DNA of 64,000 nucleotides from Candidatus Peregrinibacteria bacterium GW2011_GWF2_38_29 (lineage in GTDB: Bacteria > Patescibacteriota > Gracilibacteria > UBA1369 > UBA12463). Shown piece after piece: positions 18,926 through 31,200 of the stretch. Location: assembly GCA_000992695.1 (NCBI GenBank), contig LBUS01000006.1, positions 1-64,000 of the forward strand. Reading direction: 5' to 3'. The position numbers were made by a program, and so were the translations under genes. The stretch's first letter is position 1, and each line of letters opens with the position of its first letter. The notes beneath the pieces are model-generated. The model saw only the letters and a list, made by a program, of their open reading frames with translations. It was not told where the DNA came from and ran no database searches.

Positions 18926-20599
18926 ATGCAAGAAACACGCGTTTGCAAAAATTGCGCTCAAAATTTCGAAATCACAGATGAAGATTTTGCATTTTATCGC
19001 AAAATTTCACCGATAATTAACGGCAAAACATATGCTATGCCTGCGCCAACTCATTGTCCGGACTGCAGACAAATCCGCAGGCTTTGCAGAAGAAATGAAA
19101 GAATTTTATATTCGCGAAACTGCGATTCCTGCAAGAAAAAAATAATTTCGATCTATCCGGAAAATACTGAATTTCCCGTTTATTGTGGGCATTGCTGGTG
19201 GAACGATTCATTTGATTCGCGAAAACATGGCATGGATTTCGACTTCAATAGACCATTCTTTGAACAATTTAAAATTCTTGAAAAAACCGTTCCACGGATG
19301 ACTTTATATTCTCAGGAGCAAAATAATACAAATTCCGAATATACAAATCATTCCGATTGGAATAAAAACTGTTATATGTGCATGAATTCCGCACACTGCG
19401 AAGATTGCTACTACTGCACAAACTTCAATATTTATAACAAAAACTGCGTTGATTGCCTCGCAATGCAACACGACGAGCTTTGTTATAACTGCGTCAGCAC
19501 AAAAGGATGCTACGCCTCAATTGGACTTTTGGACTGTGAAAACTGCGTTGAATCAGCTTTTTTATACAACTGCATCGGCTGTGAAAACTGCTTCATGTCA
19601 TACAATTTGCGTCACAAAAAATACTACATTCGCAATAAACAAGCCACGAAAGAGGAATATGAAAAAATCCGCACAGAATTATCCGATGCAAAAAACATGG
19701 AAAACGCACGCAAAGAATTTATTGAATTTATCAAAACGGCAGAACGAAAATATTGCACAATTCTTAATTGCGAAATTTCAACAGGAGATCATTTAATCAG
19801 CTGTAAAAACACAAAAAACAGCTTCTACGGCTTCAAATGTAAAGACATAAAATTTGCATATGACTTCGGAGAAATGAAAGATTGCTATGACATATATGAA
19901 CCATGGCAAGGCGAACTTCAATACGAATCGTATGGCGTAAACGAATCATATGGTATGAGATTTGTTAGCGTTGCGTGGAGAAATAACGATTTAACCTATT
20001 GCGATAGTTGCTTTAACGCTCAATACCTTTTTGGATGCGAAGGAATCCACAACCAAAAATATTGCATTTTAAATAAACAATATACGAAAGAAGAATATGA
20101 AGAATTAACCGGAAAAATTATCGAACACATGTTAAAAACCAATGAATATGGAGAGTTTTTTCCAATTAATTTAACGCCATTTCCATACAACGAAAGCGTA
20201 GCACAAGAATACTATCCTTTAACGCGAGAGCAAGCCGTTTCAAAAGGGTTCAAATGGCGTGAAAAAGATGCACGCGAATATCAAAAACAAACATGCGTTT
20301 TACCAACAGACATCAAGTCCACCCTATCAACAATAACGAACGAACTTCTAGCCTGTGAAAAATGTGGAAAAAATTACAAAATCGTTCCACAAGAACTGAA
20401 ATATTATAAAAAAATGAATTTACCGATCCCACGAAAATGCTTTGATTGCCGCCACATGGAAAGAATGTCACTCAGAAATCCTCGCCAGCTTTGGGCTCGC
20501 AAATGCGATAAATGCAGTACGAGCTTGGAATCCTCCTACTCACCAAATCGTCCGGAAAAAATCTACTGTGAAAAATGTTTCGTGGATTTTATTGAATAA
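18926..20599 (+). CDS. Cys-rich protein with zinc-ribbon (zf-trcl-like) domains at both ends
   Basis: ~40 Cys by hand count in 557 aa, many CxxC; N-term CKNCAQNFEITDEDFAFY...PTHCPDCRQIRR, C-term CEKCGKNYKIVPQELKYY...PRKCFDCRHMER. Confidence 0.75.
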   Translation: MQETRVCKNCAQNFEITDEDFAFYRKISPIINGKTYAMPAPTHCPDCRQIRRLCRRNERILYSRNCDSCKKKIISIYPENTEFPVYCGHCWWNDSFDSRKHGMDFDFNRPFFEQFKILEKTVPRMTLYSQEQNNTNSEYTNHSDWNKNCYMCMNSAHCEDCYYCTNFNIYNKNCVDCLAMQHDELCYNCVSTKGCYASIGLLDCENCVESAFLYNCIGCENCFMSYNLRHKKYYIRNKQATKEEYEKIRTELSDAKNMENARKEFIEFIKTAERKYCTILNCEISTGDHLISCKNTKNSFYGFKCKDIKFAYDFGEMKDCYDIYEPWQGELQYESYGVNESYGMRFVSVAWRNNDLTYCDSCFNAQYLFGCEGIHNQKYCILNKQYTKEEYEELTGKIIEHMLKTNEYGEFFPINLTPFPYNESVAQEYYPLTREQAVSKGFKWREKDAREYQKQTCVLPTDIKSTLSTITNELLACEKCGKNYKIVPQELKYYKKMNLPIPRKCFDCRHMERMSLRNPRQLWARKCDKCSTSLESSYSPNRPEKIYCEKCFVDFIE

Positions 20600-20607
20600 A
20601 AACAAAC

Positions 20608-21810
20608 ATGGAAAAAACTGAAAAAATAAATTACCTTGATGGAATTCGCGCAATTTCGGCGATAATTGTTGTATTTCATCATTACATTCTCGCCTTTTTC
20701 CCGGCTCTTTATACGGGAAACGTCGCAGAATCGCATATCAATACGGCTTCCGAAGCATATCTTGCAGGATCCCCTCTTGGAATTTTTTATGCCGGCAATT
20801 TTGCGGTTTGTTTATTTTATATTCTCAGCGGCTTTGTTTTAAGCTACAAGTTTTTAAAATTTAAAAACTATGAGATTATTGTTTCAAGCGCAATTCGAAG
20901 ATATTTCCGACTAGTCGTACCAATTTTACTTTCGGTTTTTGTCGCATATATATTGATGAAACTCGGATTCTTTTTCAACAAAGAAGCATCGGATTTTTCA
21001 AAATCTTCCTGGTGGTTTGCAGGTCAATGGGGTTTTGAAACATCATTTTGGCACATGCTTAAAAGTGGCTTATTTAAAGTCTTTTTCGCATATGATGCAT
21101 CGTACAATACAGCACTCTGGATGATGTCATACATTTTTTATGGATCTTTTATAACGCTCGGCGTAATAGCACTTTTTGGCAAACTAAAACTGCGCTACAT
21201 CGCATATGCATTAACTTATTTAATCCTAATTAACACTTATTATTCAGCGTTTATTCTTGGAATAATTTTAGCCGACATATTCGCAAATTCACCAAATTTT
21301 TTCAAAAAATTCAATCACTTTTACATAACAATCCCATTTATTTTAATCGGAATATTTTTCGGCGCATATCCGTTTGGCGTTTATACAAACGGAACAATAT
21401 ATGAAATTTTTAATCTTAAATTTTTGCCTAGCCCGGGCCAATTTTGGCACATTATCGGTGCGCTTCTAATAATTTTTGCCGCCTTCGCATCAACAGGTTT
21501 TCAAAAATTCCTTTCAAATAAATTCCTTATTTTCACCGGCACAATTTCATTTTCAATTTATCTTATTCACGCGCTCATTCTCGGATCATTTTCAGGTTGG
21601 ATGTTCCTAAAATTAATACCGCACTTTTCATACATCACAAGCTTTTCAATTTCTTTCACAATTTCAATCCCAATCATTTTTATCCTTGCCTTCTATTCAA
21701 CGAAATACATTGATTCAAACGGATTAAAATTCTCGCAATATATATACGAAAAACTCGCAAAACCGACTCTCCTAAAGTTCAAGATTATCCGTACAAAAGA
21801 ATCCCAATAA
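20608..21810 (+). CDS. Acyltransferase 3 family membrane protein
   Basis: INYLDGIRAISAIIVVFHHYILAFFP; FYILSGFVLSYKFLK; ~10 TM segments. Confidence 0.88.
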   Translation: MEKTEKINYLDGIRAISAIIVVFHHYILAFFPALYTGNVAESHINTASEAYLAGSPLGIFYAGNFAVCLFYILSGFVLSYKFLKFKNYEIIVSSAIRRYFRLVVPILLSVFVAYILMKLGFFFNKEASDFSKSSWWFAGQWGFETSFWHMLKSGLFKVFFAYDASYNTALWMMSYIFYGSFITLGVIALFGKLKLRYIAYALTYLILINTYYSAFILGIILADIFANSPNFFKKFNHFYITIPFILIGIFFGAYPFGVYTNGTIYEIFNLKFLPSPGQFWHIIGALLIIFAAFASTGFQKFLSNKFLIFTGTISFSIYLIHALILGSFSGWMFLKLIPHFSYITSFSISFTISIPIIFILAFYSTKYIDSNGLKFSQYIYEKLAKPTLLKFKIIRTKESQ

Positions 21811-22120
21811 AGACGAAGGTATTTATCAAAATCCACAAAACATAAGTAACTATAATCGGCTTTTCTTTATGTGTAATTCCGTATGCCAACCAAAAAATAT
21901 TAAACAAAATATAACTTCCCCAAGAAATCGGAGCAAGCCCGCTTGCATTATGTTCAAACCAAACCTTAAACGCCTGCGGAAGCGTCATAACCGGACCCAA
22001 GATCCCAACAACATAAATCGCCTCATCCAAAAACCTCTTCCACTTATCAGGATTTGGCAATTGTTCGCCCATTTTGCAAACTCGTTTTCGAAGATGATAA
22101 TGATGCAAAGCTCCATTCAT
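21785..22120 (-). CDS. SemiSWEET / PQ-loop-like small membrane protein
   Basis: GILGPVMTLPQAFKVWFEHNASGLAPISWGSYILFNIFWLAYGITHKEKPIIVTYVLWILINTFVFIGI: PQ-loop, 3-TM layout. Confidence 0.75.
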   Translation of the reverse strand: MNGALHHYHLRKRVCKMGEQLPNPDKWKRFLDEAIYVVGILGPVMTLPQAFKVWFEHNASGLAPISWGSYILFNIFWLAYGITHKEKPIIVTYVLWILINTFVFIGILLYG

Positions 22121-22201
22121 AAATATTTTTGTCTTTATTTTACAATATTATACCATAAAAATGGCTTTAAATCAACTTACTAGGCTCAACGCGTACGCGA
22201 A

Positions 22202-22984
22202 CTACGACTTCGGCTCCCTCCAATTAAGAACAAGCTTTATCGTATTTGGAGCTTCACCTTCAACGATCACAAAAGGACAAATATCCTTAGGATATTGATA
22301 AGAAAAAGTATTTCCCAAAGTCGCTTTTAAATTTATTCTAGCCTTATCATAACCACCATCGATTATTTCATCGATTACATCGTCAATCTCAATTTCAACA
22401 TTCAAACCACATTTCTCGGCTAATACATCATAAAACCTGGTCGCCGTTTCTCTCCTATTTTTTTTACCAAGCAAAAAATTAGTTCTAAATGCCAAGTATC
22501 GATCTTTTTCAGAACCCATTGCGTCAAAAGTAAACGAAGGTGGAACGCGTAAATGCCCATTAGCAGAAGAATCTATGCCGGTTAAAACCACAATCACACA
22601 CTTCCTAGCATCCGCGGATAAACAATCCAAAAGCCTTAACTTATAAATATTTTCGGCAAACATCCTTAAAACTTCGGCCACAACATCAATAAAAAATTTA
22701 CAAAAAAATTGATCATTAAAACGACCGTCCATATCCCCTAAAAAAGCTTTTATTTCACCGGAAATCTGCTGAGTATTAACATTGCCGCAAAAGCCAGGAA
22801 CGTCAGACGCTGAAATAGAAGAAAAAATAACTTCAGCCACATAAATAACTAGCATTTTATAAGCCAAATTAACATCTTCCACCCCAAGCGAACGATCTAA
22901 ATAGCTTAAATATATTCTTGCAGCGCCTCCAATATCATGGACGTTGCCGGAAGATAAGTGATGTGTTTCCGCTATTGCTTCCAT
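22202..22984 (-). CDS. Hypothetical protein, family not recognised
   Basis: 260 aa intact ORF with own promoter. Confidence 0.55.
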   Translation of the reverse strand: MEAIAETHHLSSGNVHDIGGAARIYLSYLDRSLGVEDVNLAYKMLVIYVAEVIFSSISASDVPGFCGNVNTQQISGEIKAFLGDMDGRFNDQFFCKFFIDVVAEVLRMFAENIYKLRLLDCLSADARKCVIVVLTGIDSSANGHLRVPPSFTFDAMGSEKDRYLAFRTNFLLGKKNRRETATRFYDVLAEKCGLNVEIEIDDVIDEIIDGGYDKARINLKATLGNTFSYQYPKDICPFVIVEGEAPNTIKLVLNWREPKS

Positions 22985-23008
22985 ATAAATTTTTATAAAT
23001 GGAAAAAT

Positions 23009-23037
23009 AATTTAACAGTAAAATAAGCTCGTGTCAA
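23009..23037 (-). promoter_or_regulatory. Sigma70-type promoter for the 22202-22984 gene
   Basis: Minus strand TTGACA-17 nt-TAAATT. Confidence 0.5.
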
Positions 23038-23061
23038 TTCGAACTATCTTAAAATATAAAC

Positions 23062-24321
23062 CTACTTCTCATTCAGCTTCTTCTTTCTCAACGCCGACTT
23101 GATGAACGCTAAAGCAAAAATCACGCCAACGACACCAATTGCAGAAAAAGCTTTTTCAATACCAAGCGTATCCGCCAAAAATCCGGATAAAATAGGTCCA
23201 ATCACATATCCAATGTTTGTAAAAAAATCTTCCAAACCTTCAACGTCTTTTTCAATTGCAGGAAATTCGGAAATATAATCAGCATAAGATCCGTTCAAAG
23301 AAGGATAAGAAATTGCAATTGTCATAGAAACAAAAAATGTTAGTCCAATTGTCAAAACCGGATTAATCGCCGAAATAAGAGCAAAACAAGAAAGCAAGAT
23401 TGCTCCAATTAAAAATGAAATATATGCAACTTTTAGTTTTCCGCATCTACTTGTTAACTTTGAAACAAAAAATCCAACCAAAATAAAAGGCAATGCATAG
23501 GCAGCCAACAGCAAACCATTAAACCCATCAAGTCCCAATCCTTCAGAATAAATCGGCCCTATTGTCCAAAAAAACGCATCTACTGTATATAAAAAGAATG
23601 TTAAAAATAAAGCAGGAAAAACGTATCCGCCAATTTTTTTCCACAATTTAAATTGGCTCGCTGAATTCGGAAGCTCTTTCACGGCGCAATACCCATCTTC
23701 ACATTTCACATCAACAAGTTTTTTCTTTCTAGTGATGATCATTAATAAAATCAAAAATAAAAATCCAACGAAAAGAAAAATCGCACTTCCGGCAAAAGTT
23801 TTAAAATCAACATATTCAACAATCAATAAACTGGCAACAAGAGGCGCAATAATTTCAGCTAAATACGCAAAAACCTGCACAATCCCAAAACTGGCCGCAT
23901 GCTCTTTTTTTTCCGTATAACAACTTACAAAATCAAAAAGTCCAAAATTATATAAATCATAATAAATGCCCCAAACGAGCATTGCAAGAATATATATCGG
24001 AATCGTTTTTGCCTGCCATAAAATCAAAGGAAAAATGGCCGAAATCGCAAACATAAACATAAAAACCCTTCTAAAATTCACGGTCTTCACAAACCTACAC
24101 ATCAAAAAATCAAACGCTGCACCCGCAATCGAAGAAGAACCAAGAATAAACCCCATTTGCGTCGCCGAAAACCCATGTTCAGTCAAAATCAAAGGAACCG
24201 CATAAGACAATATGCAATCAAAAATCGTCCAGAAAAAAACCATGGCCGAAAGAAAATAAAGCGGTTTATGGCTTTCCTTATACTGCTTAAGCTGTACGTA
24301 TAAATGCTTTAGCGATGACAT
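23062..24321 (-). CDS. MFS transporter
   Basis: 419 aa, ~12 TM; AFDFLMCRFVKTVNFRRVF, YISFLIGAILLSCFAL, IGPILSGFLADTLGIEKAF. Confidence 0.85.
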   Translation of the reverse strand: MSSLKHLYVQLKQYKESHKPLYFLSAMVFFWTIFDCILSYAVPLILTEHGFSATQMGFILGSSSIAGAAFDFLMCRFVKTVNFRRVFMFMFAISAIFPLILWQAKTIPIYILAMLVWGIYYDLYNFGLFDFVSCYTEKKEHAASFGIVQVFAYLAEIIAPLVASLLIVEYVDFKTFAGSAIFLFVGFLFLILLMIITRKKKLVDVKCEDGYCAVKELPNSASQFKLWKKIGGYVFPALFLTFFLYTVDAFFWTIGPIYSEGLGLDGFNGLLLAAYALPFILVGFFVSKLTSRCGKLKVAYISFLIGAILLSCFALISAINPVLTIGLTFFVSMTIAISYPSLNGSYADYISEFPAIEKDVEGLEDFFTNIGYVIGPILSGFLADTLGIEKAFSAIGVVGVIFALAFIKSALRKKKLNEK

Positions 24322-24330
24322 ATAAGCCTT

Positions 24331-25005
24331 TTAATTACCAAAGGAAAATCCATGTTTAGCGGCAAACTCTTCAATACGCTTAAGCTGAAATCGATCCATG
24401 ACGTCTTTAGAATTTTTGCGTCGCGCCTCGGTTAAGGCGGCTTGAATCTTCAAACTATCAGGATTTAAGCGTAAATTAAACCTTTTCGCATTATCTAAAA
24501 TATCGTTAAGCCCATCAAAAAAAACAACGTGTTGCAATTCACTAGCAATAAACGTTTCAAACTTATCGGAAAATTCGGACAAATCCATGCCCGGATAAAA
24601 AAACCTAAACATAATACGAAGATCAACTGATGCATGGCCTTGAGGAGCTGAAGAAGATAAAATATGAGAAACGGTTGAGCGATAAGCCTCAACAACTTCC
24701 GGATCACGCAATAAAGCTAACGCAGCTTTACCCAACTTCGTACGTGGTTTCCCCGCAAAGTGTTGAAATCTTTTGAACACATCGCCGGTTGTATGAACAT
24801 AGGGATTTCTAAAAGCATGAACTAATTCCGTTTTAGAAACCGCTTCAACAGAAGGAACAACTGCCTCAACCCTTTCAGCGACACCGACCTCATTTACAAC
24901 CTGTAATAAATCATCGGCCGATGCATTTGGGCCAACTTCTAGTCTCTTTTTAGGCTCATCCCCTTCTACGCCAACATCAACTCTCCTTGCTTGATTTGGA
25001 TCCAT
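24331..25005 (-). CDS. Hypothetical protein, family not recognised
   Basis: 224 aa intact ORF with upstream promoter. Confidence 0.55.
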   Translation of the reverse strand: MDPNQARRVDVGVEGDEPKKRLEVGPNASADDLLQVVNEVGVAERVEAVVPSVEAVSKTELVHAFRNPYVHTTGDVFKRFQHFAGKPRTKLGKAALALLRDPEVVEAYRSTVSHILSSSAPQGHASVDLRIMFRFFYPGMDLSEFSDKFETFIASELQHVVFFDGLNDILDNAKRFNLRLNPDSLKIQAALTEARRKNSKDVMDRFQLKRIEEFAAKHGFSFGN

Positions 25006-25035
25006 AATTTTTATTGTTATTTTTGTATTATCTAT

Positions 25036-25064
25036 ATTATAGCATAAAAATGACTATATTGCAA
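25036..25064 (-). promoter_or_regulatory. Sigma70-type promoter for the 24331-25005 gene
   Basis: Minus strand TTGCAA-17 nt-TATAAT. Confidence 0.6.
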
Positions 25065-25237
25065 CAAAACGAAGGAAGAGGGTGCTGTGAACACCGACAA
25101 ATAGAATAAAACGCTATAAATCGTAAAATATTCGCATACTTTGTCATCGCCAAATACTTGAATAACGCACCATAAAAGTACGATAATTTAAAATAGATTT
25201 TTAACAAGTCAATATTAATAACCTTACCCCTCCTCAC

Positions 25238-28200
25238 ATGAAAACCTCTACATGGCTTAGTCGTGTTTTGTCGCGCATTTTAACAATCACGTTAATTGCG
25301 ATGATGACAATCCAAATCGCACCGCCTGTAAAAGCGACGATTGTCGCAGGCGATCATTTCACTTTAACAGTTGCAGATGATGCAACCTCAATGGATTCCG
25401 GGGGGACATTGGTTTTTACGGCAAAAAGTTATAACAGTTTAAATGAAGCAAAAGCATTAACCGGAAGTGATAAAGCCTGTGTGGAAATAAATAATCCATC
25501 AACCTTTTCTCCAAGTACATATGTTGACGTAACTGCGGTGGGAGCCGGTTTAACAGTTACAAACGTAGGATCCGGATCAAACCCTCATCAAGGAGGATCG
25601 GGAATGTATCCGACTGAAAGCTCAGATATAAGCGGAAGTAATAATAATTTGGTTTGTTTTAACATGGCCGTAGGAGATTCCGACACAAATACATTTACAG
25701 TAAGAGCAACGTCTAATTTTGGCATTTATGTTTACACAAATGGGGTGACAATAAATGATAATTCAGAAACATATCCCGGAAAAGATTTTGCAATGATAAC
25801 TGTAAATTCCGCATCGGGCGGAGCGGACCATCTGGTTGCAAACATTGCCGCTTCAACGGCTGAAACAAACGCGGAAATACCGGTTACAATAACTCAAGTT
25901 AATGCGGGAGGAGGAATTGTCTCTTCAGCGCTCACAGACGTTATGGTAACTCTTTTATCATCAATACCGTCATCAGCTGAGTCCAACGTGATCACGTCAA
26001 GCTCGGAACATGGATTAAGCGTTAATGATTTTATTAAATTTTCGTTTGCTGCAAACAATACAAGCGCCACCTATCTCGTCAGTACCGTATCCTCTCCAAC
26101 AACGTTTAAAGTTATCGGACCAACAAATAACTTTATAGCGGGAGGATTTACAAAACTAACTCCATCATCAACCTCTTCGGGAGCGTCAAATTCAATGCAT
26201 GCCACAACCCCGGGAACTATATCCTCAAACACCGCATCCACAATAAGCATGCAAGCCACGGGCAACATAACGGTCCCGGGAGGAGTTGCAATACAAGGAT
26301 GTACGGACGCTAAATACATAGCCTCTTCTAAAACAGCGGATTCAATTTCGGTTATCGGACCAACTGCTTGTACGCCAACTCCGGGTGGAAACATTACATC
26401 TCTAACTTTAACACCCGGAACTGAAAGCTCATACACTTTAAACGGAAGCAGTGCATATATTTATTCTATTAACGGAACTCCAACTGGAAATACAACCACA
26501 ACATACGCGGCAGATCAATCTTTAACAAACGGCGTCTTAAACGTGGTCATAAAAGCTTCCGAAGCGGAAACAATTCTAGTTTCAGCATCATCAGACACTC
26601 TTGCCAGCGACGAAACGGATGTCAATGATTCCGTTATTATATCTTCAGCATCTTCACTCACAATTAAAGGATATGGCCCACCAAATAATCAAAACGGAGT
26701 ACCGACAAATGCTCCAATAGACATAATGTTTAATAGAAGTCCAAGTAGCGAAAGCATTACATTCCCTCTTACAAACACGGCAGACAGTGCAATATCAATT
26801 TCATCGGGAGGAGTGCCAACAACAGGGGTATGGGAAGTATTTGCTGAAAACTATGGAGACTTTTCTTTTTACAGAACTAAATTCACTCCAACATCAGGAA
26901 TGTTGACAGCATCAACAGTGTATACGGTTTCAATTCTAAAATCTTTTGTAAGCACCCTGGAATTACCTGAAGGATCTACCTCTCTTACAGATGCCGGATC
27001 TTCATATACATTCGCAATAACAACCGGGACGGGAGGTGGAGATTTCACACAGCCACAAGATGGCGGCAACGCCCCGGGAGGCATGGGTGGCGGTTTCACA
27101 GGAACGTTCGGAGGATCGGTACCGCCAATGGCAAACTTGGGATATCCAAGGCCGGGATCATGGGACGTACCAACCAATATATCAAAAATTTCTATAGATT
27201 TTGATAGACAAATGGACGCAACAACCTTTACAAATACAAATATTTATCTGAAAAAAATTGTAAATGGAGTAGAAGTAGATCCGATCGTAACAACGACGGT
27301 TTCACCAACAACCGGTACAAGCCAAAACGCATCTCTGGCAATAACCGGGACCTTGGCAGCCAACAGCGAATATAGAGTGGTGGTAACAAGAAATGTAAAA
27401 GATCCAAAAGGAACTCAACTGGCGGGTATGCCACTAGACGATGACGGAAATCCATTGCAAAGTTTTGGATTTGGATTTAACAACATGGGATCGTTTAAAG
27501 AAAATTTCCGAACCGGTTCGGGCACGTCAACAATTACAGCAAGTTTAATGGGTTCAAATCTTGATAAATATAACTCATCGGGAACAATCACCGGAGTACC
27601 GACTTCAATAATTCCAAGAGCAAGCTTTAACGGGCCGCTGGATCCATCAACGGTTAATTCTACAAATGTAACTCTTAGAAAAGGGTCATCGCCTGTCACG
27701 GGGACCGTTAATTACAAAGGAGAATCCAATGTAATTGAATTTGCCACATCAACAACTCTCCTGGCAAATACAATTTATACGTTTAACGTTTCGACAAGCG
27801 TTACGAGCGTAACGGGAGCCGCAATATCAGAAGTAACAAAAACATTCACCACAGGGTCTGAAGATATAACAGCTCCTCAATTGGTATTTTCAGAAGCTGA
27901 TAACTATGGATTTAGAGTAAAATTCGACGAAGCAATGGACCAAAGTTTAGCGGAAAATAAAGCCTATTACACTCTAAAAACATGCTCGGGAAGCGCAGTA
28001 TCACCAGACGGAAGTTCTTGCACGGGAGAAGGGAGCGTAACAACAGTAAGTTTAATGACAGGAGTGAATGCTCATTACGATACCTTTGAAAACTCAGTCT
28101 GGTTTGATGGTCTTACATTAACAGCAAATGACGGATTTTATATAGCGATAAATTCAAGCGTAAAAGACGCGGCGGGAAACGCGATTAATTCCTCATATGA

Positions 28201-31200
28201 CACGTTCAACGGAATGATTATGGGCGCTGATAAATTTGCCGGAGGACAAGGAATGCAAACCATGGGAGGCTTGGGAATGCAAGATTTCAACATGGGAACA
28301 ATGGGTATGACTCCTATTTCTGCAATGCCAATGAATTCAATGGCAAGCGCAACAACAAAGTTTTTCATAAGATTCCCTGTAGCGACACAAATCCCAACAG
28401 GTGGGTGGGTGGAACTTACTTTCCCTGCAGGATTTACAGTAACAGGTGTAAAACAAGATGCACAAAGCCCAATGAAAACAGACTTCAATGGACCGGCAAC
28501 GGGCACGCCAACGTTTGCAACAAATCTAACAAGTATAACTCCAACTCCAACTGATGGAGCCGGAGCACAGGCAAATGACGGAGTCGGATATATCGCGGCG
28601 GCAAATAAAGTTTATGTAAAATTATCAGGAGCAACGAGCGCGTCCGACTTTATACAAATTGATTTGGATGGAATCACAAACGCAAGCGAACCAAAAGACT
28701 CTTCAAGCTCCGGATACAGTTTGCAAATTAAAACGTTTAATAGCTCCGGCGCTCTTTTGGAAGGAATGACAACAATGCCATTCTTCATCAGCTCATCGGG
28801 AACAGGCAGTATTGGCGGACGCATAACGGCAAGCTCAACCGGAATAAACGGAGTAACTGTTTATATTGGCTCTCCGTTTACAGGTCCAATGGAAACAACA
28901 ACGGCAAATAATGCCAATGGAGGAGGTGAAGATGGAGAATATAAATTTTCAAATCTTCCATCAGGACAATACATGATCTTTACTCAACCAAACTTCACGG
29001 TTGGAGAAACAACTTATAACGGAAAATCGAATCCGGAACCTATAACTGTAAGCGGAACCACGGTAAAAAATATTTCAATTACAGCTTCAAACGGAACAAC
29101 GGGAGCAACACAACCTATAACCATTAGCTACACATCTGAAAGCCTAGCGGCTATAACAAGCCTTGGATTTAATGACAGCATAGACGTATTCGCCAATAGC
29201 CCAAAAGGATTTGTTTCACAAACAATTGCGCGCGCGTCTTTAACCGGAACAAGCAAAACGGTCAATTTATATTTACCAACAGCAGGAGATTGGATGGTCG
29301 GCATTGGTCCGGCTATGCCAAAAGGCCCAATGGCGGGAACACCATCGCAAATGAACTGGATTCCGGGACCTTCAAGAAATGTAATGATTACACAAAGTGA
29401 TATTGGAGGAGCCTCAAAAAGCGCAATTCCATTTACAATGAGCATAGCGGATAAAGCGATTACAGGAAAAGTTCTCGACGCATCCGGCACGGCAATATCA
29501 AATGCTGAAATTTATGCTTATAACCCAAAAGGAGGAACGGGAAGCCACACAACATCCGCGACAGACGGAACATTCACGTTAAACGTAACAGAGGGAACAT
29601 ATAAAGTCGGTGCATTTTTACCGGGCATGCCAAATTCGGGAGAAATTGCAATATTGGTTTCCGGAAGCAGTTTTTACGTTGACGGCTCCCCAACAGCTTC
29701 AACGGGATCATCCGGAGACAATCCATTCAACTTAAAAATTAATAAATCAAACTCTGCATTAACGATCCAAGGAAGAGTAACTGATGGAACTAATGCAATT
29801 TCAAATTCAGCAGTATGGAGCCATAGAACGGATTCCCCTGCCCCACCAATACATTCCAAAACAGACAACACCGGAAATTACACATTATACGTTTCAGCAG
29901 GAACATGGATGGTTGAAGCGGACGCCCCGGGATATGGGTACATGGGATCAAAAACATTAACCGTCACAACGTCAAATCTCGCAAATCAAGATTTCACAGT
30001 TGCAAACGACCAAGGAAGTATTTCCGGAACAATCAACATCCCCGGCACATCCGATGACTCCGGCGTAATAGTAACCGCGTACTGCACGGATGGTACAAAT
30101 GAAACAACAACGGCCGCAGATGGAACATATACAATGAACGTACCGGACGGAACTTGTACGGTAAGAGCAAATATTCCGGGAACCGGCGAACTTGCTCCTC
30201 AAACGGTAGCGGTGGATGGAACGGAAACAGGAAAAGACTTTGCGGTTGCAACTCCACAAACATTCACAATAACGCTCAACGAAGCGGTTAGTGAAGATAC
30301 CGAAATAAATTTATTCAATGCAACCGGACAAGGAAATGAAATAATAATTCCCGCAGGAAGCACATCAGCATCAGTGACCGTACCGGAAGGAACATATTAC
30401 TTAGATACAGACATCCCGGGAATTCCATTGTCCGATGTGGAAACAACCGGTGCGGAATTTAATAATGTAAACGGAACGCCGGGTGAAAACAACGAAATAA
30501 ATATTGACGGGACCGGTGACAGCATAGTCCTTACCCTCCCAACGATATATTCGGTTTCAGGACAAATAACCAGCTCGAGCACGGGAATCAACGATGTAAC
30601 TATTTCCATTTACAATACAACATCAAAAGAAACCTTTGCCGTCACAACATCGAATGATGCGGCAGGAGGAGGATTAGACGGAGAATATTTAATAAAACTT
30701 CCGGCCGGAACATACAGCATTTCAGCGGATAAATCGGGGTACTCCTCTACTCCAATCGATGTAACGGTAGCAGACACTTCAACGGGAAACAATATAGCTC
30801 TAACTGTAAACTCAAGAACCATAGCCGGAACAGTTTTGGCGGGAGGAGTTGCAGCAGCAGACACAAAAGTTTATGCAGAAGCATCAGGTGGTGGATTTGC
30901 TTCAACTACAACTTCAACAGACGGAACATATATACTATCCGTAAAACCGGGAATCTGGACAATAAACGCAAAATTAGACGGATATGCGGAAGGAACGGCA
31001 CTGCAAGTTGATGTAACCGCAGCCAACGAAACGGGAAAAAACTTTTCATTAACTGCATTAACGGGAGCGGATATTCCAAGCGCTCCACAAAGCGAAACCG
31101 TTGTTCCAAGCACAGGAGGAATTATTAGCGACACAGGAACAAATACAGAAATCCTTGTACCGCCAAATGCTTTGGGATCCGGAACCGACGCGGGACAAGT

